A stretch of 64,000 nt of DNA. Origin: an uncultured Anaerococcus sp. Its GTDB lineage: Bacteria > Bacillota > Clostridia > Tissierellales > Peptoniphilaceae. Both the position numbers and the translations under genes were made by a program. The notes under the pieces are model-generated. The model was not told where the DNA came from. It saw only the letters and a list, made by a program, of their open reading frames with translations, and did not search any database. The stretch covers positions 38,657-102,656 of the forward strand of contig CALUCE010000008.1 of assembly GCA_943914475.1 (NCBI GenBank), written 5' to 3'. Of the stretch, positions 51,716 to 61,074 are shown one piece after another (positions within the stretch are counted from its first letter, which is position 1; each line of letters begins with the position of its first letter).

Positions 51716-52360
51716 TTACTTCTCTATAGCTTTTAGTATATCTTCGAAAACTTCGTCAGGAGTTTTTGTGCCATCAATAGTTATTAATATACCGTGTTTG
51801 TCGTAGTAATCAATGAGTACAGAGGTTGTGTTATTGTAAACATCGATTCTTTTCTTTACTTTTTCTTCTGTATCGTCTGATCTTTGAATCAATGGATAAC
51901 CTGTTTCATCATCAATTCCTTCAACCTTTGGTGGGTTATATTTGATATGGTAGGTTGCTCCTGTTTCTACACAAACTCTTCTTCCTGATATTCTTTCTAT
52001 AAGAACATCGTCTGGCACTCTGATATTGATTACATGATCAATCTTTGAGTTTCTTTCTTTCATGCCCTCATCGAGAGCTTCTGCTTGTGTAATATTTCTT
52101 GGGAAGCCGTCTAGTAGGACTGTTTTTCCGTCTTCCACTTTGTCTAAGGCATCCCAAACTAAATCTATTGTTAATTCGTCTGGAACTAATTTACCCTCAT
52201 CTATATATGATTTAGCTTTTTTTCCCAAGTCGGTTCCATTTTTGATATTGGATCTAAAAATGTCTCCTGTCGCTATTTGTACTGCGTCTAATTCTTTGAT
52301 TAGTTTTTGTGCTTGTGTTCCTTTTCCTGCCCCTGGAGGCCCTAACAATATGATATTCAT
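51716..52360 (-). CDS. adk: Adenylate kinase
   Basis: A 214-aa enzyme interconverting ATP, ADP and AMP. The P-loop is MNIILLGPPGAGKGTQAQKL, with LLDGFPRNITQAEAL and the long LID starting GRRVCVETGATYH. The LID lacks the four cysteines of zinc-type Firmicute kinases, having Glu/Asp instead, so it is the zinc-free type. It is 8 bp after secY. Confidence 0.96.
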   Translation of the reverse strand: MNIILLGPPGAGKGTQAQKLIKELDAVQIATGDIFRSNIKNGTDLGKKAKSYIDEGKLVPDELTIDLVWDALDKVEDGKTVLLDGFPRNITQAEALDEGMKERNSKIDHVINIRVPDDVLIERISGRRVCVETGATYHIKYNPPKVEGIDDETGYPLIQRSDDTEEKVKKRIDVYNNTTSVLIDYYDKHGILITIDGTKTPDEVFEDILKAIEK

Positions 52361-52368
52361 AATATTAC

Positions 52369-53640
52369 CTATTTTAAAAATCCTTTATAGTTTTTCATGG
52401 TGAGCATTGCTTCCATTTGTTTTACTGTTTCCAGTATTACTCCTACTACAATTATGATAGATGATCCACCAAATGAAATGTTTAATCCTAACACTCTTGA
52501 TGCTATGGCTGGGATTATGGTTAGTAGGGTTAAAGCTAGTGCTCCGATAAATGTTATTCTGTTTCCAACTGTGGTTAGATAATCACTGGTTGGTTTTCCT
52601 GGTCTTATTCCTCTGATGAATCCACCGTTTTGTTGTAGTTGTTTTGCGTATTCTACAGTATTGAATTGGATCATATTGTAGAAGTAAGCAAATACCATAA
52701 TAAGGATGGATTGGATTATGAGGTAAACTACAAAACCAAAGGTTGTTTCTGAGAAGAACCTATTGATTCCTGTTTGTCCTCCGTTTCCTAGGAATAATGA
52801 TATTGTTGATGGTATGGCGAGTACTGCAGAAGCAAATATTATTGGCATTACTCCAGACATATTTACTTTTACAGGTATGTGGGTTGATTGTCCACCATAC
52901 ATTTTTCTTCCAACTATTCTTTTAGCATATTGTACTGGGATTTTTCTTTCACCTTCGGTGATTACTACTACAGCCATAATTATTAGTATTGTGATTATAG
53001 CCATAATTAGGATTGCCCACCATTTGATTGTGTCATAGTGGAGTCCTGTTTGCCATTGTCTTAGGGTTTTTGGTACGTTGGCAATAATACCCATAAAGAT
53101 TATTATTGATACTCCGTTTCCTATTCCCTTTTCTGTTATGGTTTCTCCCATCCATGTTACTAGCATGGTTCCTGCTATTAATACGACATTCATTACTAGC
53201 TTTTGATAGAAGCTTGTTCCTGCTAGTGCTGCTCCGTATAAACCATTAGTAACTGCTATTGCTTGGAAGATTGCTAAGAATATTGTTAAATATCTTGTGT
53301 ATCTTTGTATTTGTTTACGTCCTGCTTCTCCTTCTCTTGATAATTCTTCAAGTCTTGGGATTACGACGTTTAACAGTTGCATTACGATTGAAGCTGTGAT
53401 GTATGGTTGTACACCTAGGGCAAAGATTGAAAGGGTTGATAGGCCACCACCTGTTAACATGTTTAGGTAGTCAACCAAGGTTCCTTCCATACCCTTGTAG
53501 GCTTCTGCTAATGCCTTTGTATCTATATAGGGGATAGGAATGTTGTTTCCCAACCTATAGATCACTAGCATGATCAAGGTAAAGAAGAGCTTTTTTTGCA
53601 TTTCTTTTTCTTGCCATGCTTTCTTTAATGTTTCAAACAT
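52369..53640 (-). CDS. secY: Protein translocase subunit SecY
   Basis: A 423-aa channel protein of the Sec translocon with ten membrane segments. Family signatures include LSIFALGVQPYITASIVMQL and QFNTVEYAKQLQQNGGFIRG, plus RPGKPTSDYL. It exports the signal-peptide proteins seen elsewhere in the window. Its ATG overlaps the rplO stop by one base (53640). Confidence 0.97.
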   Translation of the reverse strand: MFETLKKAWQEKEMQKKLFFTLIMLVIYRLGNNIPIPYIDTKALAEAYKGMEGTLVDYLNMLTGGGLSTLSIFALGVQPYITASIVMQLLNVVIPRLEELSREGEAGRKQIQRYTRYLTIFLAIFQAIAVTNGLYGAALAGTSFYQKLVMNVVLIAGTMLVTWMGETITEKGIGNGVSIIIFMGIIANVPKTLRQWQTGLHYDTIKWWAILIMAIITILIIMAVVVITEGERKIPVQYAKRIVGRKMYGGQSTHIPVKVNMSGVMPIIFASAVLAIPSTISLFLGNGGQTGINRFFSETTFGFVVYLIIQSILIMVFAYFYNMIQFNTVEYAKQLQQNGGFIRGIRPGKPTSDYLTTVGNRITFIGALALTLLTIIPAIASRVLGLNISFGGSSIIIVVGVILETVKQMEAMLTMKNYKGFLK

Positions 53641-54083
53641 TAGATCACCTCAGCCTTTCCCCCTTGGGCTGTAATTTTTTCAGCAGCAGACTTTGTAAAC
53701 TTGTGTGCTTTTACTGTTAATTTCTTTGTTAACTCTCCGTCACCTAAGATTTTAACTCCGTCTTTTGCTTTATTTTTGTTTAATATTTTATTTTCAAATA
53801 GTAGTTCAGGTGTTACTTCTGTTCCGTCTTCGAAGATATCAAGATCACATATGTTTATTGTTTGGTAAACTTTTGTGTTGATGTTTTTGAATCCTCTTTT
53901 TGGAAGACGTCTGTATAGTGGCATTTGACCACCTTCAAAGCCTGGTCTTGTTCCACCACCACTTCTTGAGTTTTGTCCTTTTTGACCTCTACCTGATGTC
54001 TTACCTGCTCCTGAGCCGTGTCCACGACCTACTCTATCTCTAGTCTTTAGCTTTTGGTTAGGTTTTAAATCATGAAGTTTCAT
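53640..54083 (-). CDS. rplO: 50S ribosomal protein L15
   Basis: A 147-aa L15: MKLHDLKPNQKLKTRDRVGR, then the Gly/Arg-rich GHGSGAGKTSGRGQKGQNSR. A late 50S assembly protein. Confidence 0.97.
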   Translation of the reverse strand: MKLHDLKPNQKLKTRDRVGRGHGSGAGKTSGRGQKGQNSRSGGGTRPGFEGGQMPLYRRLPKRGFKNINTKVYQTINICDLDIFEDGTEVTPELLFENKILNKNKAKDGVKILGDGELTKKLTVKAHKFTKSAAEKITAQGGKAEVI

Positions 54084-54094
54084 CAGTACACCTC

Positions 54095-54277
54095 CTAGCT
54101 TAATTCGCTTACTTCTAGCATGTGGGAAATCTTGTGGATCATTCCTCTTATTGCTGGGTTATCTTCTTTTACTACACTTTGGCCAATTTTCTTAAGACCT
54201 AGTGCTTTTGCTGTTGCTATATGATCATCTTTTTTACCGATAAAAGATTTTACTAATTTGATTTCAAGTTGTGCCAT
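54095..54277 (-). CDS. rpmD: 50S ribosomal protein L30
   Basis: A 60-aa L30, MAQLEIKLVKSFIGKKDDHI, with the standard GLKKIGQSVVKEDNPAIRGM segment. Confidence 0.96.
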   Translation of the reverse strand: MAQLEIKLVKSFIGKKDDHIATAKALGLKKIGQSVVKEDNPAIRGMIHKISHMLEVSELS

Positions 54278-54288
54278 AATTCTACTCC

Positions 54289-54795
54289 TTAATAATCGAA
54301 CTCTTCTACCGATTTTCCACGAAGTCTTGCAACTTCTTCAACAGTTTTCATATTGCCAAATGCTTGGATGCAAGCATTGATAATGTTGATTGGGTTTGAT
54401 GTTCCAAGGTTTTTTGCTCTGATATCTTTGTATCCAGCAAGTTCACAAATGGCACGTACTGGACCACCAGCGATGATTCCTGTACCTTCGTTGGCTGGCA
54501 TTAGTAGAACTTTTCCTGCTCCCTTGTGTCCTTGGATTCTGTGTGGAATTGTTGTTCCAACTATTGGAACTTTGACCATGTGTTTTCTAGCATTTTCAGC
54601 ACCTTTTCTGATTGCTTCTGGTACTTCTGCTGCCTTTCCTGTTCCAACTCCAACATGACCATTTTGATCTCCTACTACTACTAAAGCAGAAAATCTGATG
54701 TTACGTCCACCTTTTACAGTTTTGGCAACTCTGTTGATTGAAACAACTCTATCTTCGAGGTTGAGTTTTTCTACTTCTTCTCTTAATAAATACAT
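54289..54795 (-). CDS. rpsE: 30S ribosomal protein S5
   Basis: A 168-aa S5 with KGGRNIRFSALVVVGDQNGH and GHKGAGKVLLMPANEGTGII. It affects decoding fidelity at the A site. Confidence 0.97.
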   Translation of the reverse strand: MYLLREEVEKLNLEDRVVSINRVAKTVKGGRNIRFSALVVVGDQNGHVGVGTGKAAEVPEAIRKGAENARKHMVKVPIVGTTIPHRIQGHKGAGKVLLMPANEGTGIIAGGPVRAICELAGYKDIRAKNLGTSNPINIINACIQAFGNMKTVEEVARLRGKSVEEFDY

Positions 54796-54810
54796 CTAAA
54801 TCCTCCCTCG

Positions 54811-55176
54811 TTAAAACTCTAGACCATTTTCTCTTGCTGCTTCTGCTAGTGCTTTAACTTTTCCGTGATATAGGTATCCGTTTCTATCGAATACGATAGT
54901 TTTGATTCCTTGGTCTACTGCTTTTTTAGCTATTACTTCACCAACTTTGGATGCAGCTTCCATATTTCCGCAGTTTTCTAGTCCTTCGTTCACTTCTTTT
55001 TGTAGTGTGCTTGCACTTACAAGTGTAACTCCGTTAACGTCATCGATTAATTGCGCATATATGTTAGTGTTTGATTTGTAAACACTTAGTCTTGGTTTTT
55101 GAGGAGTGCCTGAAACTTTGTTTCTAACTCTTAGCTTACGAGTTTTTAATCTTGTTAATTTGGTTTTTTTAGCCAT
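54811..55176 (-). CDS. rplR: 50S ribosomal protein L18
   Basis: A 121-aa L18, basic N-terminus then RLSVYKSNTNIYAQLIDDVN and KTIVFDRNGYLYHGKVKALA. It binds 5S rRNA with L5. Confidence 0.97.
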   Translation of the reverse strand: MAKKTKLTRLKTRKLRVRNKVSGTPQKPRLSVYKSNTNIYAQLIDDVNGVTLVSASTLQKEVNEGLENCGNMEAASKVGEVIAKKAVDQGIKTIVFDRNGYLYHGKVKALAEAARENGLEF

Positions 55177-55185
55177 TTCTTCCCC

Positions 55186-55728
55186 CTACTTACCTGTCTT
55201 TCCAACTTTTCTTCTTACATGCTCATCAACATATCGAATTCCTTTACCCTTGTATGGTTCAGGTTTTCTCCAGTTTCTGATATTTGCTGTATGTTCTCCA
55301 ACAAGTTGTTTATTTACACCTTTTACGATTATTGTTCTATCACCGTTTACTTCTGTTTCGATTCCTTCAGGATCTTCCATGGTTACTTGGTGTGAGAAGC
55401 CTAGGTTCATTACTAAGTTTTTACCTTGTTTGCTTGCTCTGTATCCTGTTCCTTCGATTTGAAGTTGTTTTGAATATCCTTCAGTTACTCCTATAACCAT
55501 ATTGTGAACTAATGATCTGTATAGTCCGTGGTTTTGGTTTTCTATTTTTGTAGGAGTTTCATTGGCGGTAAGTAATACTAGTTCATTTTCGTTTAATTCG
55601 AGTTTAATGTTTTCTGGTACTACTTGACTATCTTCGCCTTTTGGTCCTTTTACAGTTACCAAATTGTCTTTAACATCAATAGTTACTCCAGAAGGGATTT
55701 CAATTGGTTTTTTACCTATTCTTGACAT
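55186..55728 (-). CDS. rplF: 50S ribosomal protein L6
   Basis: A 180-aa two-domain L6: MSRIGKKPIEIPSGVTIDVK and the C-terminal PEPYKGKGIRYVDEHVRRK. It sits near the factor-binding site. Confidence 0.97.
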   Translation of the reverse strand: MSRIGKKPIEIPSGVTIDVKDNLVTVKGPKGEDSQVVPENIKLELNENELVLLTANETPTKIENQNHGLYRSLVHNMVIGVTEGYSKQLQIEGTGYRASKQGKNLVMNLGFSHQVTMEDPEGIETEVNGDRTIIVKGVNKQLVGEHTANIRNWRKPEPYKGKGIRYVDEHVRRKVGKTGK

Positions 55729-55738
55729 TTATTCCTCC

Positions 55739-56134
55739 TTACCATACGTAACAAATAACTTCTCCACCGACATTTTCTTTTCTTGCGGCTTGGTCAGTTA
55801 AAAGTCCTTTTGATGTTGAAATAATCGCAGTTCCTAAACCATTTAATACCTTTGGTACTTCGTTAGCTTTAACGTATACTCTAAGGCCTGGTTTTGAAAT
55901 TCTTTTAAGTCCTGAGATTACTTTTTCTCCGTTTTCTGTATATTTTAATTCGATTGTGAGAATTCCTTGCTTGTTGTCTTCTTCTACATTAAATCCATTA
56001 ATGAAACCTTCATCTAGAAGAATTTGTGCAATAGCTTTTTTCTCATTAGAAGATGGTAATGAGACACTTGTGTGGTTGGCTTTGTTACCATTTCTTATTC
56101 TTGTTAGCATATCCGCTATTGGATCTGTCATCAT
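55739..56134 (-). CDS. rpsH: 30S ribosomal protein S8
   Basis: A 131-aa S8: MMTDPIADMLTRIRNGNKAN and ISTSKGLLTDQAARKENVGG. In other bacteria S8 represses the spc operon at L5. The double ATG leaves the start uncertain by one codon. Confidence 0.96.
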   Translation of the reverse strand: MMTDPIADMLTRIRNGNKANHTSVSLPSSNEKKAIAQILLDEGFINGFNVEEDNKQGILTIELKYTENGEKVISGLKRISKPGLRVYVKANEVPKVLNGLGTAIISTSKGLLTDQAARKENVGGEVICYVW

Positions 56135-56152
56135 AGTATTTGTCCTCCTAAA

Positions 56153-56338
56153 TTACCAGCTTGCTTTTCTAACTCCAGGAATTTCTCCTTTGTTTGCAAG
56201 TTCTCTAAAGCATATACGGCAAATTCCGTATTTTCTTAAAACAGAATGTGGTCTTCCACAGATTTTACATCTGCTGTAAGCCCTAGTGCTGTATTTTGGC
56301 TTCCTTTGTTGCTTTGCAATAAGTGATTTTTTTGCCAT
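56153..56338 (-). CDS. rpsZ: 30S ribosomal protein S14, zinc (type Z)
   Basis: A 61-aa short S14 with an intact zinc finger (RCKICGRPHSVLRKYGICRIC). Confidence 0.96.
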   Translation of the reverse strand: MAKKSLIAKQQRKPKYSTRAYSRCKICGRPHSVLRKYGICRICFRELANKGEIPGVRKASW

Positions 56339-56349
56339 TTTTGCTCCTT

Positions 56350-56892
56350 TTATTTCCTATAAGGCATTCCCATTAGTGTTAAGAATGCTTTTGCTTCTTC
56401 GTCTGTTTCTGCTGTTGTTACAAATGTAATATCCATACCATGGATGAAGTCTACATCGTCAAATTTGATTTCTGGGAATATAAGTTGTTCTTTAATTCCT
56501 AGTGAGTAGTTTCCTCTTCCGTCAAAGGAGTTTGGGTTGATTCCTCTAAAGTCCCTTACACGTGGAAGTGAGATTGAAACTAGTTTGTCAAAGAAATCAT
56601 ACATTTTCTTTCCTCTAAGAGTTACTTTTGTACCAATTGTTTGGCCTTCTCTTAGTTTAAAGTTAGCTACAGACTTTTTAGCTTTTATTTCTATTGGTTG
56701 TTGACCTGTGATCAAAGCAAGTTCTTCTTTAACTTTGTTCATTAAGTTTTGGTTGTCTTTAGCTTCACCAAGTCCAACGTTGATAACTATTTTTTCAAGT
56801 TTTGGAACTTGCATAACATTTGTGTAACCGAATTGATCCACAAGTGCTTTAACAACTTCATTTTGATATTTTTCTTTTAATCTGCTTGTCAT
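56350..56892 (-). CDS. rplE: 50S ribosomal protein L5
   Basis: A 180-aa L5: KIVINVGLGEAKDNQNLMNK and RDFRGINPNSFDGRGNYSLG. It binds 5S rRNA and touches P-site tRNA. Confidence 0.97.
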   Translation of the reverse strand: MTSRLKEKYQNEVVKALVDQFGYTNVMQVPKLEKIVINVGLGEAKDNQNLMNKVKEELALITGQQPIEIKAKKSVANFKLREGQTIGTKVTLRGKKMYDFFDKLVSISLPRVRDFRGINPNSFDGRGNYSLGIKEQLIFPEIKFDDVDFIHGMDITFVTTAETDEEAKAFLTLMGMPYRK

Positions 56893-56908
56893 TGTATCTC
56901 CTTTGGAT

Positions 56909-57217
56909 CTAGTCGAATTTTTCGTCTGTCTTTGCGCAAACTCTAACTTTTTTACCGTCTATAACTTGACTTTGTGTTCTTACACCTTTTTTTAGCTCTT
57001 CTGAATATAGGAGTACTTTTGAAGCATTGATTGCTCCTTCTCTTTCTATTCTTCCGCTTTCTTCACCCATTTGAGTTGCTCTTTGGTGTTTTGTTTGGAT
57101 GTTTGCACCTTCAACAATTACTCTATTTGTTTTTGGGAAGACTTTTAGTACTTCTCCAACATGTCCCTTGTATTCGCCTGAGATTACTTGGACTTTATCA
57201 CCTTTTTTTATATGCAT
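56909..57217 (-). CDS. rplX: 50S ribosomal protein L24
   Basis: A 102-aa L24 with KOW motif (KGDKVQVISGEYKGHVGEVL). An early 50S assembly initiator. Confidence 0.96.
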   Translation of the reverse strand: MHIKKGDKVQVISGEYKGHVGEVLKVFPKTNRVIVEGANIQTKHQRATQMGEESGRIEREGAINASKVLLYSEELKKGVRTQSQVIDGKKVRVCAKTDEKFD

Positions 57218-57226
57218 ATTTTCCTC

Positions 57227-57595
57227 CTATAATACTTCCGGAGCAAGTGAGATGATTCTCATGAATCCTTCGTGACGAAGTTCTCTTGTTACTGGTCCGA
57301 ATATACGAGTACCTACTGGTGATTTGTCATCTTTAACTATAACTGCAGCGTTGTCGTCAAACTTGATGTAGGATCCATCTGATCTTTTTACTCCCCTGCT
57401 TGTTCTTACTATTACAGCTTTAACTATATCACCTTTTTTTACCGCTCCACCGGGTGTTGCATTTTTAACTGAACAAGTTACGATATCACCGATGTTAGCA
57501 TATCTTCTCTTGCTGCCTCCAAGAACTTTGATAACTAATAGTTCTCTTGCTCCGGAGTTGTCAGCTACTCTCATACGAGTTTCTTGTTGTATCAT
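57227..57595 (-). CDS. rplN: 50S ribosomal protein L14
   Basis: A 122-aa L14: MIQQETRMRVADNSGARELL and SPVGTRIFGPVTRELR. Full length and conserved. Confidence 0.97.
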   Translation of the reverse strand: MIQQETRMRVADNSGARELLVIKVLGGSKRRYANIGDIVTCSVKNATPGGAVKKGDIVKAVIVRTSRGVKRSDGSYIKFDDNAAVIVKDDKSPVGTRIFGPVTRELRHEGFMRIISLAPEVL

Positions 57596-57611
57596 CTTTT
57601 TCTCCTTTGCA

Positions 57612-57872
57612 TTAAGCTCTTACAGCCGCTTCGATAATTTTAACTAGTCTGTATCTTTTTGTTTTAGATAGTGGTCTAGTTTCCATTATTTCTACTCTAT
57701 CTCCAACTTTAGCTTCATTGTTCTCGTCGTGAGCTTTATATTTTTTGCTTCTAATCATTCTTTTTTTGTATACAGGATGTGGAATTTTTGTTTCAACTAA
57801 AACAGTGATTGTCTTATCCATAGCATCTGATACAACCGTTCCTTGAACGACTCTTCTCATTTTTCTTTCCAT
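57612..57872 (-). CDS. rpsQ: 30S ribosomal protein S17
   Basis: An 86-aa OB-fold S17: RRVVQGTVVSDAMDKTITVL and MIRSKKYKAHDENNEAKVGD. It binds 16S rRNA early in assembly. Confidence 0.97.
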   Translation of the reverse strand: MERKMRRVVQGTVVSDAMDKTITVLVETKIPHPVYKKRMIRSKKYKAHDENNEAKVGDRVEIMETRPLSKTKRYRLVKIIEAAVRA

Positions 57873-57876
57873 GAAG

Positions 57877-58083
57877 TTAAGCCTCCCTATTTATATTAAG
57901 CTTTCTTTCAGTTTGGATTGTTTTTACTCTTGCTATATCTCTTCTAACATTTCCAATAGCTGATGGATTTTCTAGTTGACCTGTAGCCATTTGGAAACGA
58001 AGATTAAATAACTCAGATTGTAAATCAAATAGCTTTTTGTTTAAATCATTGTCGCTTAATTTTCTAATTTCTGTTGCTTTCAT
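57877..58083 (-). CDS. rpmC: 50S ribosomal protein L29
   Basis: A 68-aa helical L29: MKATEIRKLSDNDLNKKLFD and NPSAIGNVRRDIARVKTI. Its ATG overlaps the rplP stop by one base. Confidence 0.96.
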   Translation of the reverse strand: MKATEIRKLSDNDLNKKLFDLQSELFNLRFQMATGQLENPSAIGNVRRDIARVKTIQTERKLNINREA

Positions 58084-58514
58084 TAAGCTTCCTCCACTTC
58101 TGTAACTTCAAGTCTCTTAACGAACTTTGTCTTGATTGGTAGCTTTTGTGCAGCAAGTCTTAATGCTTCTCTTGCAATTTCTTCTGAAACACCACTCATT
58201 TCAAACAAAATTCTACCTGGTTTTACTACTGCAACCCAGTATTCAGGTGCACCTTTACCAGAACCCATTCTTACTTCTGCCGGTTTCTTTGAAACTGGTT
58301 TGTCTGGAAATACTTTAATCCAAATATTTCCGCCTCTTTTTATATATCTTGTCATAGCACGTCTTGCAGCCTCTATTTGGTTAGCTGTCATCCATGTGCT
58401 TTCGAGTGCTTGTAAGCCGTATTCACCATAGGTTAAGGAATTACCTTTTTGAGCAGTTCCTTTCATTCTTCCTCTATGTTGTCTACGATATTTTACTCTT
58501 TTAGGCATTAACAT
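58083..58514 (-). CDS. rplP: 50S ribosomal protein L16
   Basis: A 143-aa L16 beginning MLMPKRVKYRRQHRGRMKGT, as in Bacillus. GGAGG at the right distance supports the first ATG over the second. Confidence 0.97.
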   Translation of the reverse strand: MLMPKRVKYRRQHRGRMKGTAQKGNSLTYGEYGLQALESTWMTANQIEAARRAMTRYIKRGGNIWIKVFPDKPVSKKPAEVRMGSGKGAPEYWVAVVKPGRILFEMSGVSEEIAREALRLAAQKLPIKTKFVKRLEVTEVEEA

Positions 58515-58538
58515 ATCTGATTCCTCCTTAGACGAAGC

Positions 58539-59279
58539 TTAGTTGTTTGCTTGTCTGTCGTTATTTCTTCTGTTAGGACGTCTTCTGTTGTTTCTTCTCT
58601 TGTTTGGTCTTTGACCTTTTATCTTAGGTTGTCTTGGAGCTTTTTCTCCTGGAAGAACTTCTCCTCTATTGATCCAAACTTTACATCCTATCTTTCCGTA
58701 TTGTGTATCAGCTTCTGCAAAACCATAGTCTACGTCTGCTCTTAGTGTTTGTAGAGGAACTTTCCCCTCACTATAGCCTTCTGTTCTAGCCATATCAGCT
58801 CCACCAAGTCTTCCTGATACTTGTGTTTTGATACCTAGTGCTCCTGCTCTCATTGTTCTTTGAACAGATTGTTTCATAGCACGTCTAAAGGTAATTCTGT
58901 TTTCAAGTTGTTGAGCAATATTTTCAGCTACTAGTTGAGCATCTACATCTGTGTTTCTAACTTCTTCAACATTGATGATTACTCTTTTGCCTACTGCAAC
59001 TTTTTCTATCTTTTTCTTTAATTCTTCAACACCTGATCCACCTTTACCGATTACCATTCCTGGTTTTCCAGTGTAGATTGTGATTTTGATGTTGTTTACT
59101 GCTCTTTCGATTTCTATGTCAGAAAGTCCTGCTTCGCGGCATTCTTTCTTAACTACCTCTCTTATTTTGTGATCTTCAACAAGTAAGTCTGAAAAGTCTT
59201 TTTTGTCAGCGAACCATTTTGAGTCCCACTCTTTTATTACTCCAACTCTAAAACCTTTTGGATTAACTTTTTGACCCAT
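58539..59279 (-). CDS. rpsC: 30S ribosomal protein S3
   Basis: About 246 aa from the ATG at 59279 (MGQKVNPKGFRVGVIKEWDS), which has AGGAGG seven bases upstream. An upstream in-frame extension to 59318 overlaps rplV and is rejected. The KH domain has GKPGMVIGKGGSGVEELKKK. The C-terminus carries a lysine/arginine/asparagine-rich tail (RRNNRRRPNRRNNDRQ), longer than usual. Confidence 0.96.
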   Translation of the reverse strand: MGQKVNPKGFRVGVIKEWDSKWFADKKDFSDLLVEDHKIREVVKKECREAGLSDIEIERAVNNIKITIYTGKPGMVIGKGGSGVEELKKKIEKVAVGKRVIINVEEVRNTDVDAQLVAENIAQQLENRITFRRAMKQSVQRTMRAGALGIKTQVSGRLGGADMARTEGYSEGKVPLQTLRADVDYGFAEADTQYGKIGCKVWINRGEVLPGEKAPRQPKIKGQRPNKRRNNRRRPNRRNNDRQANN

Positions 59280-59280
59280 T

Positions 59281-59628
59281 CTATTCCTCCTCTGCGTTAA
59301 CGTCTGTAAGAACAACACCTATGTGTGATGATCTCTTTAGTATTGGATAAGCAGCTCCCTTTGCTTTTGGTCTCCATCTTTTCATGGTTGGAGCATCGTT
59401 AGCGAATGCTTTCTTTACATAAAGATTTTCTCTGTCTAATCCGTTGTTGTTCTCAGCATTAGCGATTGCGCTTTTTAGAACGTCTTCAAGTAATCTAGCA
59501 CCTTTTTTGTTGGTAAATCTTAAAATATTTAGTGCTTCGTCTACTTGTTTGCCTCTGATTTCTCTAGCTATATAGTGTACTTTAAGAGGAGATATCCTTA
59601 CATATTTTGCTGTTGCATTTATTTCCAT
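59281..59628 (-). CDS. rplV: 50S ribosomal protein L22
   Basis: A 115-aa L22: ATAKYVRISPLKVHYIAREI and APTMKRWRPKAKGAAYPILK, the loop lining the exit tunnel where macrolide resistance changes occur. Confidence 0.97.
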   Translation of the reverse strand: MEINATAKYVRISPLKVHYIAREIRGKQVDEALNILRFTNKKGARLLEDVLKSAIANAENNNGLDRENLYVKKAFANDAPTMKRWRPKAKGAAYPILKRSSHIGVVLTDVNAEEE

Positions 59629-59638
59629 AATTCTTCTC

Positions 59639-59926
59639 CTATTTTAATTCTGCTTTTTGTTCAGCTTGCTTTTTAGAGTGTGATCTAAATGTTCTTGTTG
59701 GAACGAACTCTCCAAGCTTGTGTCCTACCATATCTTCTGTGATATATATAGGTACGTGTTTTCTTCCGTCATGAACTGCTATGGTGTGTTCTACGAATTC
59801 TGGGAATATTGTAGAACGTCTTGACCATGTTTTAACTACCTTTTTTTCGTTTTTTTCGTTTAATGCTTCTATTTTATTAAATAGATGGTCATCGACAAAA
59901 GGTCCTTTTTTTAGTGATCTAGCCAT
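59639..59926 (-). CDS. rpsS: 30S ribosomal protein S19
   Basis: A 95-aa S19: MARSLKKGPFVDDHLFNKIE and TWSRRSTIFPEFVEHTIAVH. Confidence 0.97.
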   Translation of the reverse strand: MARSLKKGPFVDDHLFNKIEALNEKNEKKVVKTWSRRSTIFPEFVEHTIAVHDGRKHVPIYITEDMVGHKLGEFVPTRTFRSHSKKQAEQKAELK

Positions 59927-59935
59927 TAAATCCCC

Positions 59936-60769
59936 CTATTTTTCATTCCTTCTTCTAACTATATATTTAGAAGATGCGTTTTTCTTTCTTCTGGTCTTAA
60001 CACCGTGTGCTTTTTTACCCCATGGTGTTGATGGTGCAGGTCTTCCGATTGGAGCTCTACCTTCTCCACCTCCGTGTGGGTGGTCTACTGGGTTCATTGC
60101 TGATCCTCTTACACGTGGTCTTCTGCCCATGTATCTTGTCTTACCAGCTTTACCTATAGTTAGTAGTTCGTGTTCTGCATTTCCAACTGTACCAACTGTT
60201 GCTTTACAGTTTACATGTACTAGTCTAACTTCTCCTGATGGAAGTTTGATTGTTGCAAATCCAGCCTCTTTAGCCATAAGTTGAGCACCAGCTCCTGCTG
60301 ATCTAACTAGGATTCCACCTTTTCCAGCTTTAAGTTCTATATTGTGAATTACTGTACCTACTGGGATGTTGATAAGTGGTAGTGCGTTACCTGGTTTGAT
60401 ATCTGCGTCTGCTCCAGATTCTACTACATCACCAACTTTAAGTCCCTTTGGTGCTAAAATATATCTTTTTTCTCCATCAGCATAAGCAAGAAGTGCTATG
60501 TTTGCTGTTCTGTTTGGATCGTATTCTATAGCTTGTACTTTTGATGGAATGTCGTCTTTATTTCTTCTAAAGTCGATAATTCTATATCTTCTTTTTGCTC
60601 CACCACCTCTTGAACGAACGGTGATTCTACCTTTGTTGTTTCTACCACCTGATTTTTTCAAATCATTTGTCAAGGCTTTGTGTGGTGTTTTCTTTGTTAT
60701 TTCGTCAAATTTTAAAACGGACATATTTCTTTGACCGTTTGTTGTTGCCTTTAAAATTCTAATAGCCAT
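59936..60769 (-). CDS. rplB: 50S ribosomal protein L2
   Basis: A 277-aa L2: TNGQRNMSVLKFDEITKKTP, the peptidyl-transferase-proximal RGSAMNPVDHPHGGGEGRAP with its conserved His, and a basic C-terminal end. Confidence 0.97.
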   Translation of the reverse strand: MAIRILKATTNGQRNMSVLKFDEITKKTPHKALTNDLKKSGGRNNKGRITVRSRGGGAKRRYRIIDFRRNKDDIPSKVQAIEYDPNRTANIALLAYADGEKRYILAPKGLKVGDVVESGADADIKPGNALPLINIPVGTVIHNIELKAGKGGILVRSAGAGAQLMAKEAGFATIKLPSGEVRLVHVNCKATVGTVGNAEHELLTIGKAGKTRYMGRRPRVRGSAMNPVDHPHGGGEGRAPIGRPAPSTPWGKKAHGVKTRRKKNASSKYIVRRRNEK

Positions 60770-60780
60770 TTAAATCCTCC

Positions 60781-61074
60781 TTACATTCCATCGAAGTACT
60801 CAATAGCTTCTGAATCTTCAGTTAATGTAACAATTGCTTTTTTCCAGTCAGCTTTTTTACCGTAACCAAATCTTGTTCTAACTTTCTTTCCTGGGAAGTT
60901 CATAGTTCTAACTTTTTTAACCTTAACTCCGTCAAAGATAGCTTCTACTGCTTGTTTGATTTCTGGCTTGTTAGCATTTTTATCTACTTCGAAGGTGTAT
61001 TTATTTTCTTCGATTAACTCCATTGATTTTTCTGTAATGATTGGTCTTTTGATTATGTTGTAAGGTGATTTCAT
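60781..61074 (-). CDS. rplW: 50S ribosomal protein L23
   Basis: A 97-aa L23: PYNIIKRPIITEKSMELIEE. It is the docking site for trigger factor and SRP. Its ATG overlaps the rplD stop by one base. Confidence 0.97.
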   Translation of the reverse strand: MKSPYNIIKRPIITEKSMELIEENKYTFEVDKNANKPEIKQAVEAIFDGVKVKKVRTMNFPGKKVRTRFGYGKKADWKKAIVTLTEDSEAIEYFDGM